From Mesorhizobium sp. (lineage in GTDB: Bacteria; Pseudomonadota; Alphaproteobacteria; Rhizobiales; Rhizobiaceae): a DNA stretch of 32,555 nt. Position 1 is the stretch's first letter, and every line of letters starts with the position of its first letter. A program made the position numbers and the translations under genes. Under the pieces are notes generated by a model that ran no database searches, was not told the DNA's origin, and was given only the letters and a program-made list of their open reading frames with translations. Shown piece after piece: positions 8,622 through 17,561 of the stretch. The stretch covers positions 1 to 32,555 of the forward strand of contig NZ_JAFKIC010000168.1 of assembly GCF_017306585.1 (NCBI RefSeq), given 5' to 3'.

Positions 8622-9542
8622 ATGCGAATCCATTTTCCCGATCTCGTTCGGCCGAAGCAGGCTGCAAAACAACTGGCTCGCATCACGGCCAAACTAAAAC
8701 TCGCGACCGTGCAAGAGGCCCTCTCGCGGGCGCTCGCCTACCGCGACTGGCATGAGCTCTCGACCGCTGCTCAGCCAAATAGTCTCGCGGCTACGGAACA
8801 TGTAAGTCTCGATGACGCCTTGCGCATCATCCTCGAACTTGCTGACGCCCTGGCGCTCCCGGATGCCGACGTCCAATATGCGGTATCGCGATCGCGGCTT
8901 CTTCGAGCAACGCCGTGGTCGCTCGACGACCACATGTTCCTGCGTAGAACCATCTGGAGACAACGTGTCTTCGGCTCCCTTGGCCGAGGCAAACCCGGAA
9001 CGGTCGTCAGAGACAAGGCATACGGCTCCAACACCTCTGCCTATCTTCGGTATCCGGGACGTCCAACCTATCTGCTTTTCGACACGGGATTCGGCGAACG
9101 GGCCGACTTCGAGATTGTCACCCCACGTTCGCCGCTCCCGGACTTCGTTCCGTCGCGCATTTGGTTACCCTACGGCCTTTGGACTCTAAAAGACGCATCG
9201 GAAGTCTTGTTCGCGCGCGACTATCTACCGCTGTGGCGCATTTCGTCGAACCGCGTCGAGCGCCTTGCGCCGTGGCTTTGGATCAAGGACATCGTCGATG
9301 AAGAGCATTTCGCCGATCCTGGGACTGGCGTATGGGCCTCCGGCTCGGCGCGTGAAAGGGCTGTCGGTCACCTGCAGCGGCGTCGCATTCTCGAATTGCC
9401 GAGGCTGACCGATATCATGCCGCATCTCTTCGAACCCCAAGTCGAATCCATACAAGACGGCGTTGCACGACTGCATGCCGCTGGGGACAGGATTGAGGCT
9501 CTGCCATCCTATGCCGAGCTCAACGACCGCGTCGTTGCCTGA
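8622..9542 (+). CDS. conserved hypothetical protein
   Basis: A 306-residue soluble protein with GGAG (8611-8614) 7 nt before ATG 8622. The N-terminal 45 residues are two helices with FPDLVRPKQAAKQL and ending YRDWHEL; I have seen this kind of start on assorted proteobacterial hypothetical proteins, but I know no function for it. The middle has aromatic beta strands (YLRYPGRPTYLLFDTGFGE). No catalytic motif or membrane segment was seen. It ends 84 nt before the helicase gene of the Mokosh-like pair on the same strand, so it could be co-transcribed with it, though Mokosh as described does not need a third gene. Confidence 0.6.
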   Translation: MRIHFPDLVRPKQAAKQLARITAKLKLATVQEALSRALAYRDWHELSTAAQPNSLAATEHVSLDDALRIILELADALALPDADVQYAVSRSRLLRATPWSLDDHMFLRRTIWRQRVFGSLGRGKPGTVVRDKAYGSNTSAYLRYPGRPTYLLFDTGFGERADFEIVTPRSPLPDFVPSRIWLPYGLWTLKDASEVLFARDYLPLWRISSNRVERLAPWLWIKDIVDEEHFADPGTGVWASGSARERAVGHLQRRRILELPRLTDIMPHLFEPQVESIQDGVARLHAAGDRIEALPSYAELNDRVVA

Positions 9543-9626
9543 GCGGCAGATTTGTTGCCATCTCAAACATCCAGGCGATCATCAAACGAATCTGCTAGGT
9601 AGAGAAGTATTCAAAGGCGAGACTAT

Positions 9627-12600
9627 ATGGCTGCGGTCAAGAAGAAGAGTAACGCAGGGCTAGAACTACGTTTCACGTTGGCCGATGACTCGTTCGCGCG
9701 ACTGTCGGGAGGATGGGATTCCCACCTCCGCACCGCTGTCGGCATCGAGGACGGCGAGAGATACCTCCTGCGCCTGTTCAAGAAGGCGGGTACGGCGCTC
9801 GACGATGATCTGAAAGCCATTATCGCCCGCGGACTGAGGCGGATTCGGCGCGTCCTTTCGTCTCGTCGCGCTCGGGACGTCCTGGTTGAGGTCCTGGAAA
9901 TCGCGGAGGACCAACGCGAGCTCGCCATCGTCATGGTGGACCCAGGAAGCCCGATTTCAAGAGCTTCCCACCGGCGGAGCGCGAAGGAGGGCCGCTTTCT
10001 GACTAGTGCAAGTCGTGGCCTCTTCTGGCGGAATATTGTCCGCGTCGCAGAAGCACTCGCGCTGTGTCACGATGCGGGCATCGTGCACGGTGGTGTAAAC
10101 ACGCATTCCATATTTTCGCACCGTGACGACAGTACCGACTGGCGTCTCGGTGGGGTCGAGGCATGCGTCCATATTTCTGACAGCGATCTTGGAGGGTCTG
10201 GACATCTTCTTCGTGCCTCCGCCGCGATCTCGTTCCGACAGGACTGGGTCGATCTTGCCGCGGTCGCCAACTCCATTCTCGGGCTGGACGGCGACACCCC
10301 TCCTTCATTGTTGTCCGTCGAACGCCGGATGCTGGACCGGCTGGCCAGTCCACCGCAGTTCCAGCTGTTTGACGGAGCCGTCGTCTTGGAAGAGCTGCGA
10401 AACGTCGTCGTTGAACTCGACCGAGTCGGCTCCAGCTCCGATGGCGAACTGATTCTGTATCCCTCGAGGAACGTTATTCAGAGCGTTCTGCCTGCGCTGG
10501 CGTCAGGCACGATACCCGCGCACGATGGCGCAGCGGTCATGCAGTTTGTCGCTAACGATCTGCTCTCAGCCGGCGTCCGGCTCGTCCCTGCCGGGCAAGA
10601 CATCGCACGTCTTATGACGGATCTCGCAATCTACAACGTACGCATAGTGAGCGACTCTGTCGGGATGATCGAGGCGGCGCACCAACGTCGCTCGAACGAA
10701 TGGATGAATGGCGCGGTCGACATTATCCATCGACTACACCTCTCCAGGAATCGAGCGGGTGCCGAAGAGCGGGTTCAGAACCTCGGTCCCGGCGCCAAGC
10801 GCTGGCGCGACCTGCTGGAACCCGTCCAGAGTGCCGACAGGCCGGATGACGTTCCAATATGGTTCGCGCTCATGCTCCTCGAAGCATTCACATTGCTAAG
10901 GGAGCAGTTTCGCCTTTATCCAGTTGACGTGGTCTGTCCCACGAACGCGGAAGCGAACGTCGTCTGGCTGGCGCCTCGGGATGACACGGAACGTGATGCC
11001 CATCGCGAGACAATGGGCCTGCGTCCGGCCGCCGATGCGCTCCGGCTCGAGCTAAGGGACGACGACGGAAAAGCGAACTGGACACTGTCGCAGACTGCGA
11101 GCCTCGCAACGGGTCGTGAGCGCGTGCCGGAACTCAGCTACGAGGGCGACGGCCTGATCAACGGGAAAACGGCACTCGCCTTCGGGACCAATCTGTCGAT
11201 CCCACCGGGGCAGCGTCTCTATCTCCGGCCTCGGAAGGATACCGGAACCGAGCGCGCCATTCGGCGACGGCTCCAGAACATCGTGGCCGCAAGGTCCAAT
11301 GTCGAGCTCCTCAGGGCATTGGACGATCCGGCGCAGGTCGCCATGGATGAGGTTCTGCGCGAAATAGCAGTTCCCGGCCCACCGCCGGTTGACGCGAAAA
11401 TGGAGCGATCCAAGATCGAGGCGTGGCAGTCGATCATTGCCGGGAAATCCATCAATGTCGTTGTCGGGCCGCCTGGCGTGGGAAAGACGTTTCTGATCTC
11501 GCATCTTGCGAAGAGCATCCTGAATCAGACCTCCGGTGCTCGAATCCTCATATCCGCACAAAATCATGAGACGCTTCTCCACATGGAGGACGAACTTCGG
11601 AAATTCCTCCCGGCAGAATCCACCATCGTCGTTCGCGTCGAGCGGTCGCGTTCAAGCGAAAAAGAGAGCACGCTGAGGCGGAGTTCGCGTTCTCTGCTGC
11701 GCTCCGTGTCGAAACCAGACGCGGACAGCGCCGCCGTCATGACGAACCAGCTCAATCAGATCACCCAGGCGCTCAGTCCTCATGACACTTCGGAGCAATC
11801 GATTGCCGACCGCGCTTTGCGCGATACGGATAATCTGATGCTCCGCTCGTCGGACGTCACGCTGGCGACGACATCGTCGCATGTCATTGAGGAGATGATA
11901 GCCGATGGCGAGCAGTTCGACTGGGTTTTCATCGAGGAGGCCGCGCGGGCCAACGGCGCCGAACTGATCGGTGCTCTGCTCCTGGGAAATCGCAGAGTGA
12001 TGATCGGCGATCACAATCAGCTGTCTCCCTTCGACGCGGCCCAACGTCAGAAGTTCTACGATGCCAGCCGGGCGAACGAACTGCTGCGGGACGCGAAGGA
12101 GAAGCTGGCGGCGATTTCTGACTTGCCGAACGAGGTGGAGTTGGCGCTCAATGCACTGAAGGCGGACCAGTTCTTGCTCAGCGACGTTCTCGCCATAGCG
12201 TCTCGCCTTGAAGAACCGTTCAGATCCATTGCGATACGTGAAGAGACCAGAGCGGAAGACACGCACCGTCCCAGCTCGATCGCCAACACGCTACGCGAGC
12301 AGAGCCGAATGCACCCGGCCATATGCGAGCTGGTTTCCAACACGTTCTACAAGCAGCAACTTGTCTCTTCGGAACGTGTGACGGCGCGCAAGCAAGTTGT
12401 GGAGTGCGTGGATGGATTTCCCGCATCTCCGATCGTGATCATGGACCTCCCCTCCCTCAGCGTGGTCAAGCGGCGGGCGTTCGAGCAACCGGTGAAGCGT
12501 TCCTATCGCAATGAGGTCGAAGCGACGGCATTGCTGGCAGCCATGAAAAAACTACGGCCGATCATCCGGAAGGGCGAGCCGGTGCCGACGCTCGTGGTGG

Positions 12601-13058
12601 TCTCTCCGTATTTGGCGCAGGTGAATCACATAGAGCGGCTGCTCAAGCCTCAGGTGGATACCGCAAGGGGTACGCTCTTTGGCTTTGCCAGCCCGCGAGG
12701 CGATGCACAGTTCGTCTACACGAGCGACAGTTTCCAGGGCGGTGAGGCCGATGTGGTTGTCGCCAGCCTTGTGCGGAACAACGTTCTCGTAGGGTCGAGG
12801 GCCCTCGGCTTCATGATGAATCCTCAACGGTTGAACGTCCTGCTCAGTCGCGCCAAGCACAAGCTAATCCTGGCAACCAGCCGGCAGTTCATCACCAATG
12901 CGGTGAATGGGATCGACCCGGACGCGCTGAGCGATGAGTTCGCCTTTCTACGGAAAATCCTCAGCGAAATAGCGCGCCTGTCCGAGACGGAATTTCCGGG
13001 GATCGGCAAGGGTGCCTCCGTCATCGCCGTCGATGAGCAGGGGAGGCTACCCCTGTGA
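9627..13058 (+). CDS. mkoA: Mokosh-like MkoA: kinase-like domain fused to SF1 (UPF1-type) helicase
   Basis: 1143 residues. Residues about 20-280 are protein-kinase-like: a helix with LALCHDAGIVHGG then VNTHSIF at the catalytic-loop position (H154), but the expected HRD aspartate and the K and N of the loop are replaced, so catalysis is doubtful. Residues about 595-1110 are a superfamily 1 helicase of the UPF1/COG1112 type: GPPGVGKT (K620, T621), VFIEEA (766-772), GDHNQL (794-799), an LREQSRMHP motif, DSFQGGEADVV (from 1034) and the LNVLLSRAKHKL arginine (R1075). The stop overlaps the next gene's GTG by 4 nt. Kinase-like plus helicase next to a phospholipase D nuclease is the architecture reported for type I Mokosh anti-phage systems, in which an RNA helicase partners a PLD nuclease. 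Upstream AAGGCGAG serves ATG 9627. Helicase class is firm, system name likely. Confidence 0.8.
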   Translation: MAAVKKKSNAGLELRFTLADDSFARLSGGWDSHLRTAVGIEDGERYLLRLFKKAGTALDDDLKAIIARGLRRIRRVLSSRRARDVLVEVLEIAEDQRELAIVMVDPGSPISRASHRRSAKEGRFLTSASRGLFWRNIVRVAEALALCHDAGIVHGGVNTHSIFSHRDDSTDWRLGGVEACVHISDSDLGGSGHLLRASAAISFRQDWVDLAAVANSILGLDGDTPPSLLSVERRMLDRLASPPQFQLFDGAVVLEELRNVVVELDRVGSSSDGELILYPSRNVIQSVLPALASGTIPAHDGAAVMQFVANDLLSAGVRLVPAGQDIARLMTDLAIYNVRIVSDSVGMIEAAHQRRSNEWMNGAVDIIHRLHLSRNRAGAEERVQNLGPGAKRWRDLLEPVQSADRPDDVPIWFALMLLEAFTLLREQFRLYPVDVVCPTNAEANVVWLAPRDDTERDAHRETMGLRPAADALRLELRDDDGKANWTLSQTASLATGRERVPELSYEGDGLINGKTALAFGTNLSIPPGQRLYLRPRKDTGTERAIRRRLQNIVAARSNVELLRALDDPAQVAMDEVLREIAVPGPPPVDAKMERSKIEAWQSIIAGKSINVVVGPPGVGKTFLISHLAKSILNQTSGARILISAQNHETLLHMEDELRKFLPAESTIVVRVERSRSSEKESTLRRSSRSLLRSVSKPDADSAAVMTNQLNQITQALSPHDTSEQSIADRALRDTDNLMLRSSDVTLATTSSHVIEEMIADGEQFDWVFIEEAARANGAELIGALLLGNRRVMIGDHNQLSPFDAAQRQKFYDASRANELLRDAKEKLAAISDLPNEVELALNALKADQFLLSDVLAIASRLEEPFRSIAIREETRAEDTHRPSSIANTLREQSRMHPAICELVSNTFYKQQLVSSERVTARKQVVECVDGFPASPIVIMDLPSLSVVKRRAFEQPVKRSYRNEVEATALLAAMKKLRPIIRKGEPVPTLVVVSPYLAQVNHIERLLKPQVDTARGTLFGFASPRGDAQFVYTSDSFQGGEADVVVASLVRNNVLVGSRALGFMMNPQRLNVLLSRAKHKLILATSRQFITNAVNGIDPDALSDEFAFLRKILSEIARLSETEFPGIGKGASVIAVDEQGRLPL

Positions 13059-14794
13059 ACAACATCTACATACCGGCCTGGCACTATCGGGCACCCGGCA
13101 TCGTCCAGCGGACCTGGGGCTGGAGTCCGGTTGAGGAAATGATCCTGCTGTCACTGGATCGAAGCCCGGGAACGATCGATGACATTTCCAATGCTCTCAA
13201 AATTCCCCGGCAAGTTGTCGGCTCCACCGTGGCGCGGCTGATGCAATTCGGACTTGTCGAAGTCCGGCTGTCGCCGCAGCCGGTTCTGGCCACCAGCAGT
13301 GTTGGTCATGACTTCATACGCGCGGGACGCGCACTTCCGGAACGCACCGCTGATCGTGAGATCGGCGTCAGCGTTGTCTACGAGAAAGTCGGACAATCGG
13401 TTTTCAGGACCAAGGACGTTGACACGATTTCCGTCACCAAGCTGCCCAGCAAGGGCGCGATCATCACGTTTCCGGAAGGGGAGCCACCCGAAACGCACTA
13501 CTCGATGATGCAGCGTGTCAACCAGTTCATGGTGGGCATGCTCAGGCCCGGCGAGTGGCTGCGGGGCGTTCAGGCCAACAGCTCCTTTCTGGAACCGAGA
13601 TTCTTGGTGCTCAACCTCGACGAGGTGGGAGACGGCGTCCTGCCGCAAGGAGCAAGCGACCAGCTTGTCGAGGCGCTCAAGGCGACGATCAAGACCGGTG
13701 TTCTACCGAAAACCACGACCCCGCCTGCAGATCATCCCGTTCCTGTCGAAACACGATTTGATGCCGAGCATCTTGTCGTTGGTTCCGAACAGCACCTGCT
13801 ACGCTTCGAGCAGATCGTGGGCGCGGCCAAGTCCAACATATTTGTCCTTTCAACCTTCGTCGCATCGCAGTCCGATGAAAAAGGCAGGGAGAGCCGCGAA
13901 CGCATCTGGCGATCGCTGGAGGATGCCTGCAGGCGGGGCGTCAGATGCCACCTGTTCTTCGGCACATCTCTTGATCGCGCCAAGCACGCCACGGCCATGC
14001 AGGAACTCTTTGTCCGCATGTCCGCCGTCCGGCAGACGAGGGGCTATCTCCAGGTGCAAAGGGATCCGGTCGGGAGCCACGCAAAGTTCCTCGCCGCCGA
14101 TAACGGTCAGGATGGTGCCGTCGTTGTGATGGGCTCGTGCAACTGGCTCTCCTCCCCGTTCTCGGCGGTCGAAGTCTCGGCCGAACTCCGCGAGGCCAAC
14201 GCCGTCGCGGAAGGACTGGATCTGCTTCGCGCAATCATTTCCAAGCTGTCCAGCGCTAGCCGGTCCGTCGAGACGCTTCAGTTCATGGCTGCTGAACTGC
14301 GGCGCCGGAGAAACTTGCTGTCGAGCACCCAAGAGGCGCAAACGCCGACAGCCATGCTGACGATCCTTCACGCCCATGATCACGAGCGTCTGCTGCGTGT
14401 CGCTGCGCACGAGGCGCAAGAGCGCTTCATCTGCTGTACGAACAGGATCGGCGCAAACATGGTGCCGGCCCTGTTTGACCCGGCTGAGGTTGCCGGCCGG
14501 CGACTGAGCGATGTCCGAGTCTATTACTCACGCCGCTCCGGCCCGGTCAAACGCGGCCATGTGACAAAGCAACGCGAGCGGCTTAATGGCATAGTTGAGC
14601 TTGCTGGCGTGCCCGAGCCGCAGCTGCATGCCAAGTTCCTCGCGTGGGACAGCGACCATGTCGTCGTCAGCAGCCTGAACTGGGGCTCCCAGTCAGGTCT
14701 GGAGGACAACCCGTTGGATGAAATCGGCCTCTATTTCGAAGGTAAGGACCTGGCGACATCCTTGCTCAAGAAGTTTGAGGCCGAAAGTAAATAG
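13055..14794 (+). CDS. mkoB: Mokosh-like MkoB: winged-helix protein with two PLD (HKD) motifs
   Basis: 579 residues starting at GTG 13055, with GGGGAGG at 13040-13046 and a 4-nt GTGA overlap with the helicase gene, indicating coupled translation. Residues about 20-90 form a winged helix (EEMILLSL, IDDISNAL, VVGSTVARLMQFGLVE). Two phospholipase D active-site motifs follow: SHAKFLAAD then GSCNW (H342, K344), and LHAKFLAWD then SSLNWGS and DEIGL (H525, K527). Two HKD motifs in one chain form one active site in bacterial PLD nucleases such as Nuc-like enzymes. With the preceding helicase it makes the Mokosh type I pair; the presumed substrate is phage or host nucleic acid. The gene converges with the next gene, leaving only 12 nt between stops. 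Confidence 0.8.
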   Translation: MNNIYIPAWHYRAPGIVQRTWGWSPVEEMILLSLDRSPGTIDDISNALKIPRQVVGSTVARLMQFGLVEVRLSPQPVLATSSVGHDFIRAGRALPERTADREIGVSVVYEKVGQSVFRTKDVDTISVTKLPSKGAIITFPEGEPPETHYSMMQRVNQFMVGMLRPGEWLRGVQANSSFLEPRFLVLNLDEVGDGVLPQGASDQLVEALKATIKTGVLPKTTTPPADHPVPVETRFDAEHLVVGSEQHLLRFEQIVGAAKSNIFVLSTFVASQSDEKGRESRERIWRSLEDACRRGVRCHLFFGTSLDRAKHATAMQELFVRMSAVRQTRGYLQVQRDPVGSHAKFLAADNGQDGAVVVMGSCNWLSSPFSAVEVSAELREANAVAEGLDLLRAIISKLSSASRSVETLQFMAAELRRRRNLLSSTQEAQTPTAMLTILHAHDHERLLRVAAHEAQERFICCTNRIGANMVPALFDPAEVAGRRLSDVRVYYSRRSGPVKRGHVTKQRERLNGIVELAGVPEPQLHAKFLAWDSDHVVVSSLNWGSQSGLEDNPLDEIGLYFEGKDLATSLLKKFEAESK

Positions 14795-14806
14795 CTCGGT
14801 CGTCGG

Positions 14807-17536
14807 TCACTTCAGCGGCGATGTGTGATCGCAATCAGGATACTGGTTGCATCCGAAGAATCGGCTGTTATTGGGCCCTCTTCGCTCAACGAGCTGGCCG
14901 ACACGACAGGTCGGACACTGACGCAAGAGGTCGCCGTCAATGCTCTCAAAGCGGAGGTTGTCGCCGGCGATCTCGGAGAGCTCGCGGATGTAACGAGATG
15001 GTTGACGGCTGTTCGTGAGCAGGAACACGCCGCGGCTAGCGCGGGTCAGAGCGACATAGAATAGGCGCCGCTCCTCGGCATATTCGAATGTCTCTGGACG
15101 CGGCATGACCAGATTTAGGAGTTCATCGTCGTCGATCCGGCTCGGCACCCCATACTCGCCTTCACTGACGTCGAGCAAGATTGTGTAGTCGGCCTCGAGC
15201 CCTTTGGCCCGATGGAACGACATTCCGGAAACATCGATGTTCTCGAACCTTGGCCTTGATCTGTTGAACGGGTCGAGCTGGTTGTAGCGCCAGAGCACCA
15301 TCACCTTCAGCTGCCGGCGCCGATCGTCCCGCTCTGCGATACCCCCCAGAAAAAGGTCGAGCCGCTCGAGCAGCCGCTTGCAGGCGTTGGCGAAGCCGGG
15401 TTTGCCATGGTCGCTATCGATCGGAATGACGCGGATCGATCGGGCGATCGCCGGTCGGGTCGATCGCACCGATTTCTTGAGCTGGGCAGGATTGCGCTGC
15501 ACGAAGCCCGCGGCGGTTTCGGCGACGAGCTGGTTGCAGCGATAAGTCTGTTCAAGGCGACCCTGCCAGCTCGCGCCGAAGTTCGCCTCGAACTGGGTGA
15601 AGATCGTCATATCGGAGCCGGCAAAGCGGTAGATGGACTGCCAGTCGTCGCCGACGGCGAAAATTTTGATGAACGGCCTCTGGTGCTTCAGCGCCTTGAT
15701 GAGGTTCGCGCTCGGCTCGGAAATGTCCTGGAATTCATCGGCAAGGATAAGGGAGTAGGGGCTCTGATACTGCCCGGATTCCACGAGGCGTGTTGCATTG
15801 GCGATCATCGAGTCGAAGTCGATGCGGTTGGCTCCTTCCAGATTCCGGGAATAGGCTTCGGTGATGGTCCAGACCGCCCGCGCAAATTCCTTGGCGCGAG
15901 CGTGATCGTGGAGGGATTTGGCGCGCTCGAGCAACATGTCCAGGGTCAGGTGGCTGGCGCGGATGTGTTTGATGCAGACCGCGACCAGCTTGTGGTAGTG
16001 TTTGATCACGACCGGTTCGAGGGCCTTGACGATCGCTGAGTAGCGTTTTCGCTCGAATGGAACGTTGCGTTTCGCCAGCTCGCCCTCGAGTGCTGCAACC
16101 AGTGAACCATTGCCCGCTTGTGCCGACGTAGTCTGGAACGCATCCAGTTCCGCCTTGCGATAGGCGGCCAGCTTGCTTTCGGCATGGACGACGTAGTCCG
16201 TGAAGGGCGACGAGCCGTCGGCATTGATGGCCAGATGCTCATGGACTGTTTTGCTGGCGGGGTAATAGAAGTCCGGATGCACGTGCCGGATCGCGCCGGT
16301 CTCGTCTTCGACCGAGATCTGCCGCTCATATTCGAACTCGACGGAATGCAGCCAGAGCCAGTTGACGATCGTCTGCTCCTGGAGCGACTTCACATAATTG
16401 CCGGCCAGCGTGCCAATGGTAGCGCGCCCCTTCTGCCGGCGCACTGACAAATAGCGCTCGTGATCCGCTTTCGTATCGAAGACCTCGGCCGGGATATCCG
16501 CTTTGGGATGAAGAACCAGTAGGTCGACCCAAAGCCTGGCGAATTCAGGGTCCGAGCCCAGCAGTTCCTCGATGATCTGTTCGATCACCTTCGCCTCTCC
16601 AGCAGGGTGTTCAACCCAGTCAGCAAGCTGCGGAGGACGGCCGTCGACCTCCTCGATGATGCCCCGGCCAAGTGCATGAAAGGTGGACACCAGGCATTCC
16701 AGGTTTGCCGCATCGACGCCGAGTTGACGGGAGATCCGCTCTTTCAGTTCGTTGGCCGCGCTCTTGTTGAACGCGAGAACAAGGATTTCTTCGGGGCGGT
16801 AGAGCTGCTTGTCGAGGACATAGGCTACCTTGCCGACCATGGTGGCGGACTTTCCGGACCCCGCCGAGGCGACCAGTAGGTTGTTGTCCTCCAGACGGAT
16901 GCAGGCCTCCCGCTGTTGGTCGGAGAGGGATCGTCCGTCGAGGTCATCGAAGAACGGACGGCATCTGGCGAGTTCGGCGAAAACAAACTCATCATTGTAC
17001 CGATGACGAGCGGTTGGATCGGTGAGGAAGGCGAACGACGACGGCAGGGCAGTCTTCAAATCTGATGGCATCATCTGCGGATCGAAGAGGGGATGGGACA
17101 ATGCTGCCGCAGCTTTGCCCGGAACAGCCGCAATCGCGCGAGCAAGATCGGCGTGGGCCAGATACTGCCGCTGGTTCTCGGTGATGGCCCGAAGCCGCAC
17201 ATCCACCTCGTTGAGGCGGGCGGTCTCCGAGCCAACCAGGTCGAACAGGTGGCTATTGATGAAGCTGTAAAGGTCGGCCGCCAGCTGCACTGCGGCTTTC
17301 TGACCGAGACAGGAAAGTCGATCGGTCCGGTCCCGCGATCGGATTTCGACAGAGTGCCAGAGCAATGCCTTTTCGACCGAGATGGCAATGATGTCCAGGC
17401 AAGGCAGATAGGCAGTCTTGCCGAAACCGAGGTTTACGACCGTTGGCGACGACGGCTTCAGCGTCAGCTTCCATTTCCCCGAGGGAAGAAACTGCGCAAG
17501 GAACCCAGGTCGGTATGTTCGAACGCGATGAGACAT
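14807..17536 (-). CDS. UvrD/helicase IV-type SF1 helicase with C-terminal topoisomerase-type zinc finger
   Basis: 909 residues from ATG 17536; an in-frame ATG at 17602 would overlap the upstream gene by 41 nt, and neither start has a strong Shine-Dalgarno. Helicase motifs in order: ASAGSGKS (K229), LAFNKSAANELKER, DEFQD (600-604), GDDWQSIYRFAGSD, TYRCN, FHRAKGLEAD and ERRLFYVALTRA. Between the first two helicase lobes is an HPDFYYP...HEHL insert as in helicase IV relatives. The C-terminus has C874, C877, C896 and C902 in the pattern of topoisomerase zinc ribbons (FFGCNQYPDC). DNA unwinding from 3' to 5' is expected from the family. It is the last gene of a minus-strand run with a RES protein and a PD-(D/E)XK protein, unlike a housekeeping helicase, so a defence role is inferred. 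Confidence 0.82.
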   Translation of the reverse strand: MSHRVRTYRPGFLAQFLPSGKWKLTLKPSSPTVVNLGFGKTAYLPCLDIIAISVEKALLWHSVEIRSRDRTDRLSCLGQKAAVQLAADLYSFINSHLFDLVGSETARLNEVDVRLRAITENQRQYLAHADLARAIAAVPGKAAAALSHPLFDPQMMPSDLKTALPSSFAFLTDPTARHRYNDEFVFAELARCRPFFDDLDGRSLSDQQREACIRLEDNNLLVASAGSGKSATMVGKVAYVLDKQLYRPEEILVLAFNKSAANELKERISRQLGVDAANLECLVSTFHALGRGIIEEVDGRPPQLADWVEHPAGEAKVIEQIIEELLGSDPEFARLWVDLLVLHPKADIPAEVFDTKADHERYLSVRRQKGRATIGTLAGNYVKSLQEQTIVNWLWLHSVEFEYERQISVEDETGAIRHVHPDFYYPASKTVHEHLAINADGSSPFTDYVVHAESKLAAYRKAELDAFQTTSAQAGNGSLVAALEGELAKRNVPFERKRYSAIVKALEPVVIKHYHKLVAVCIKHIRASHLTLDMLLERAKSLHDHARAKEFARAVWTITEAYSRNLEGANRIDFDSMIANATRLVESGQYQSPYSLILADEFQDISEPSANLIKALKHQRPFIKIFAVGDDWQSIYRFAGSDMTIFTQFEANFGASWQGRLEQTYRCNQLVAETAAGFVQRNPAQLKKSVRSTRPAIARSIRVIPIDSDHGKPGFANACKRLLERLDLFLGGIAERDDRRRQLKVMVLWRYNQLDPFNRSRPRFENIDVSGMSFHRAKGLEADYTILLDVSEGEYGVPSRIDDDELLNLVMPRPETFEYAEERRLFYVALTRASRGVFLLTNSRQPSRYIRELSEIAGDNLRFESIDGDLLRQCPTCRVGQLVERRGPNNSRFFGCNQYPDCDHTSPLK

Positions 17537-17561
17537 TGGCACCAAAGTACGATTAGAATTC

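Noticed and set aside
14825-15064. Plus-strand ORF at the end of the helicase gene
   Set aside because: Antisense to the zinc-finger region with its conserved cysteines.
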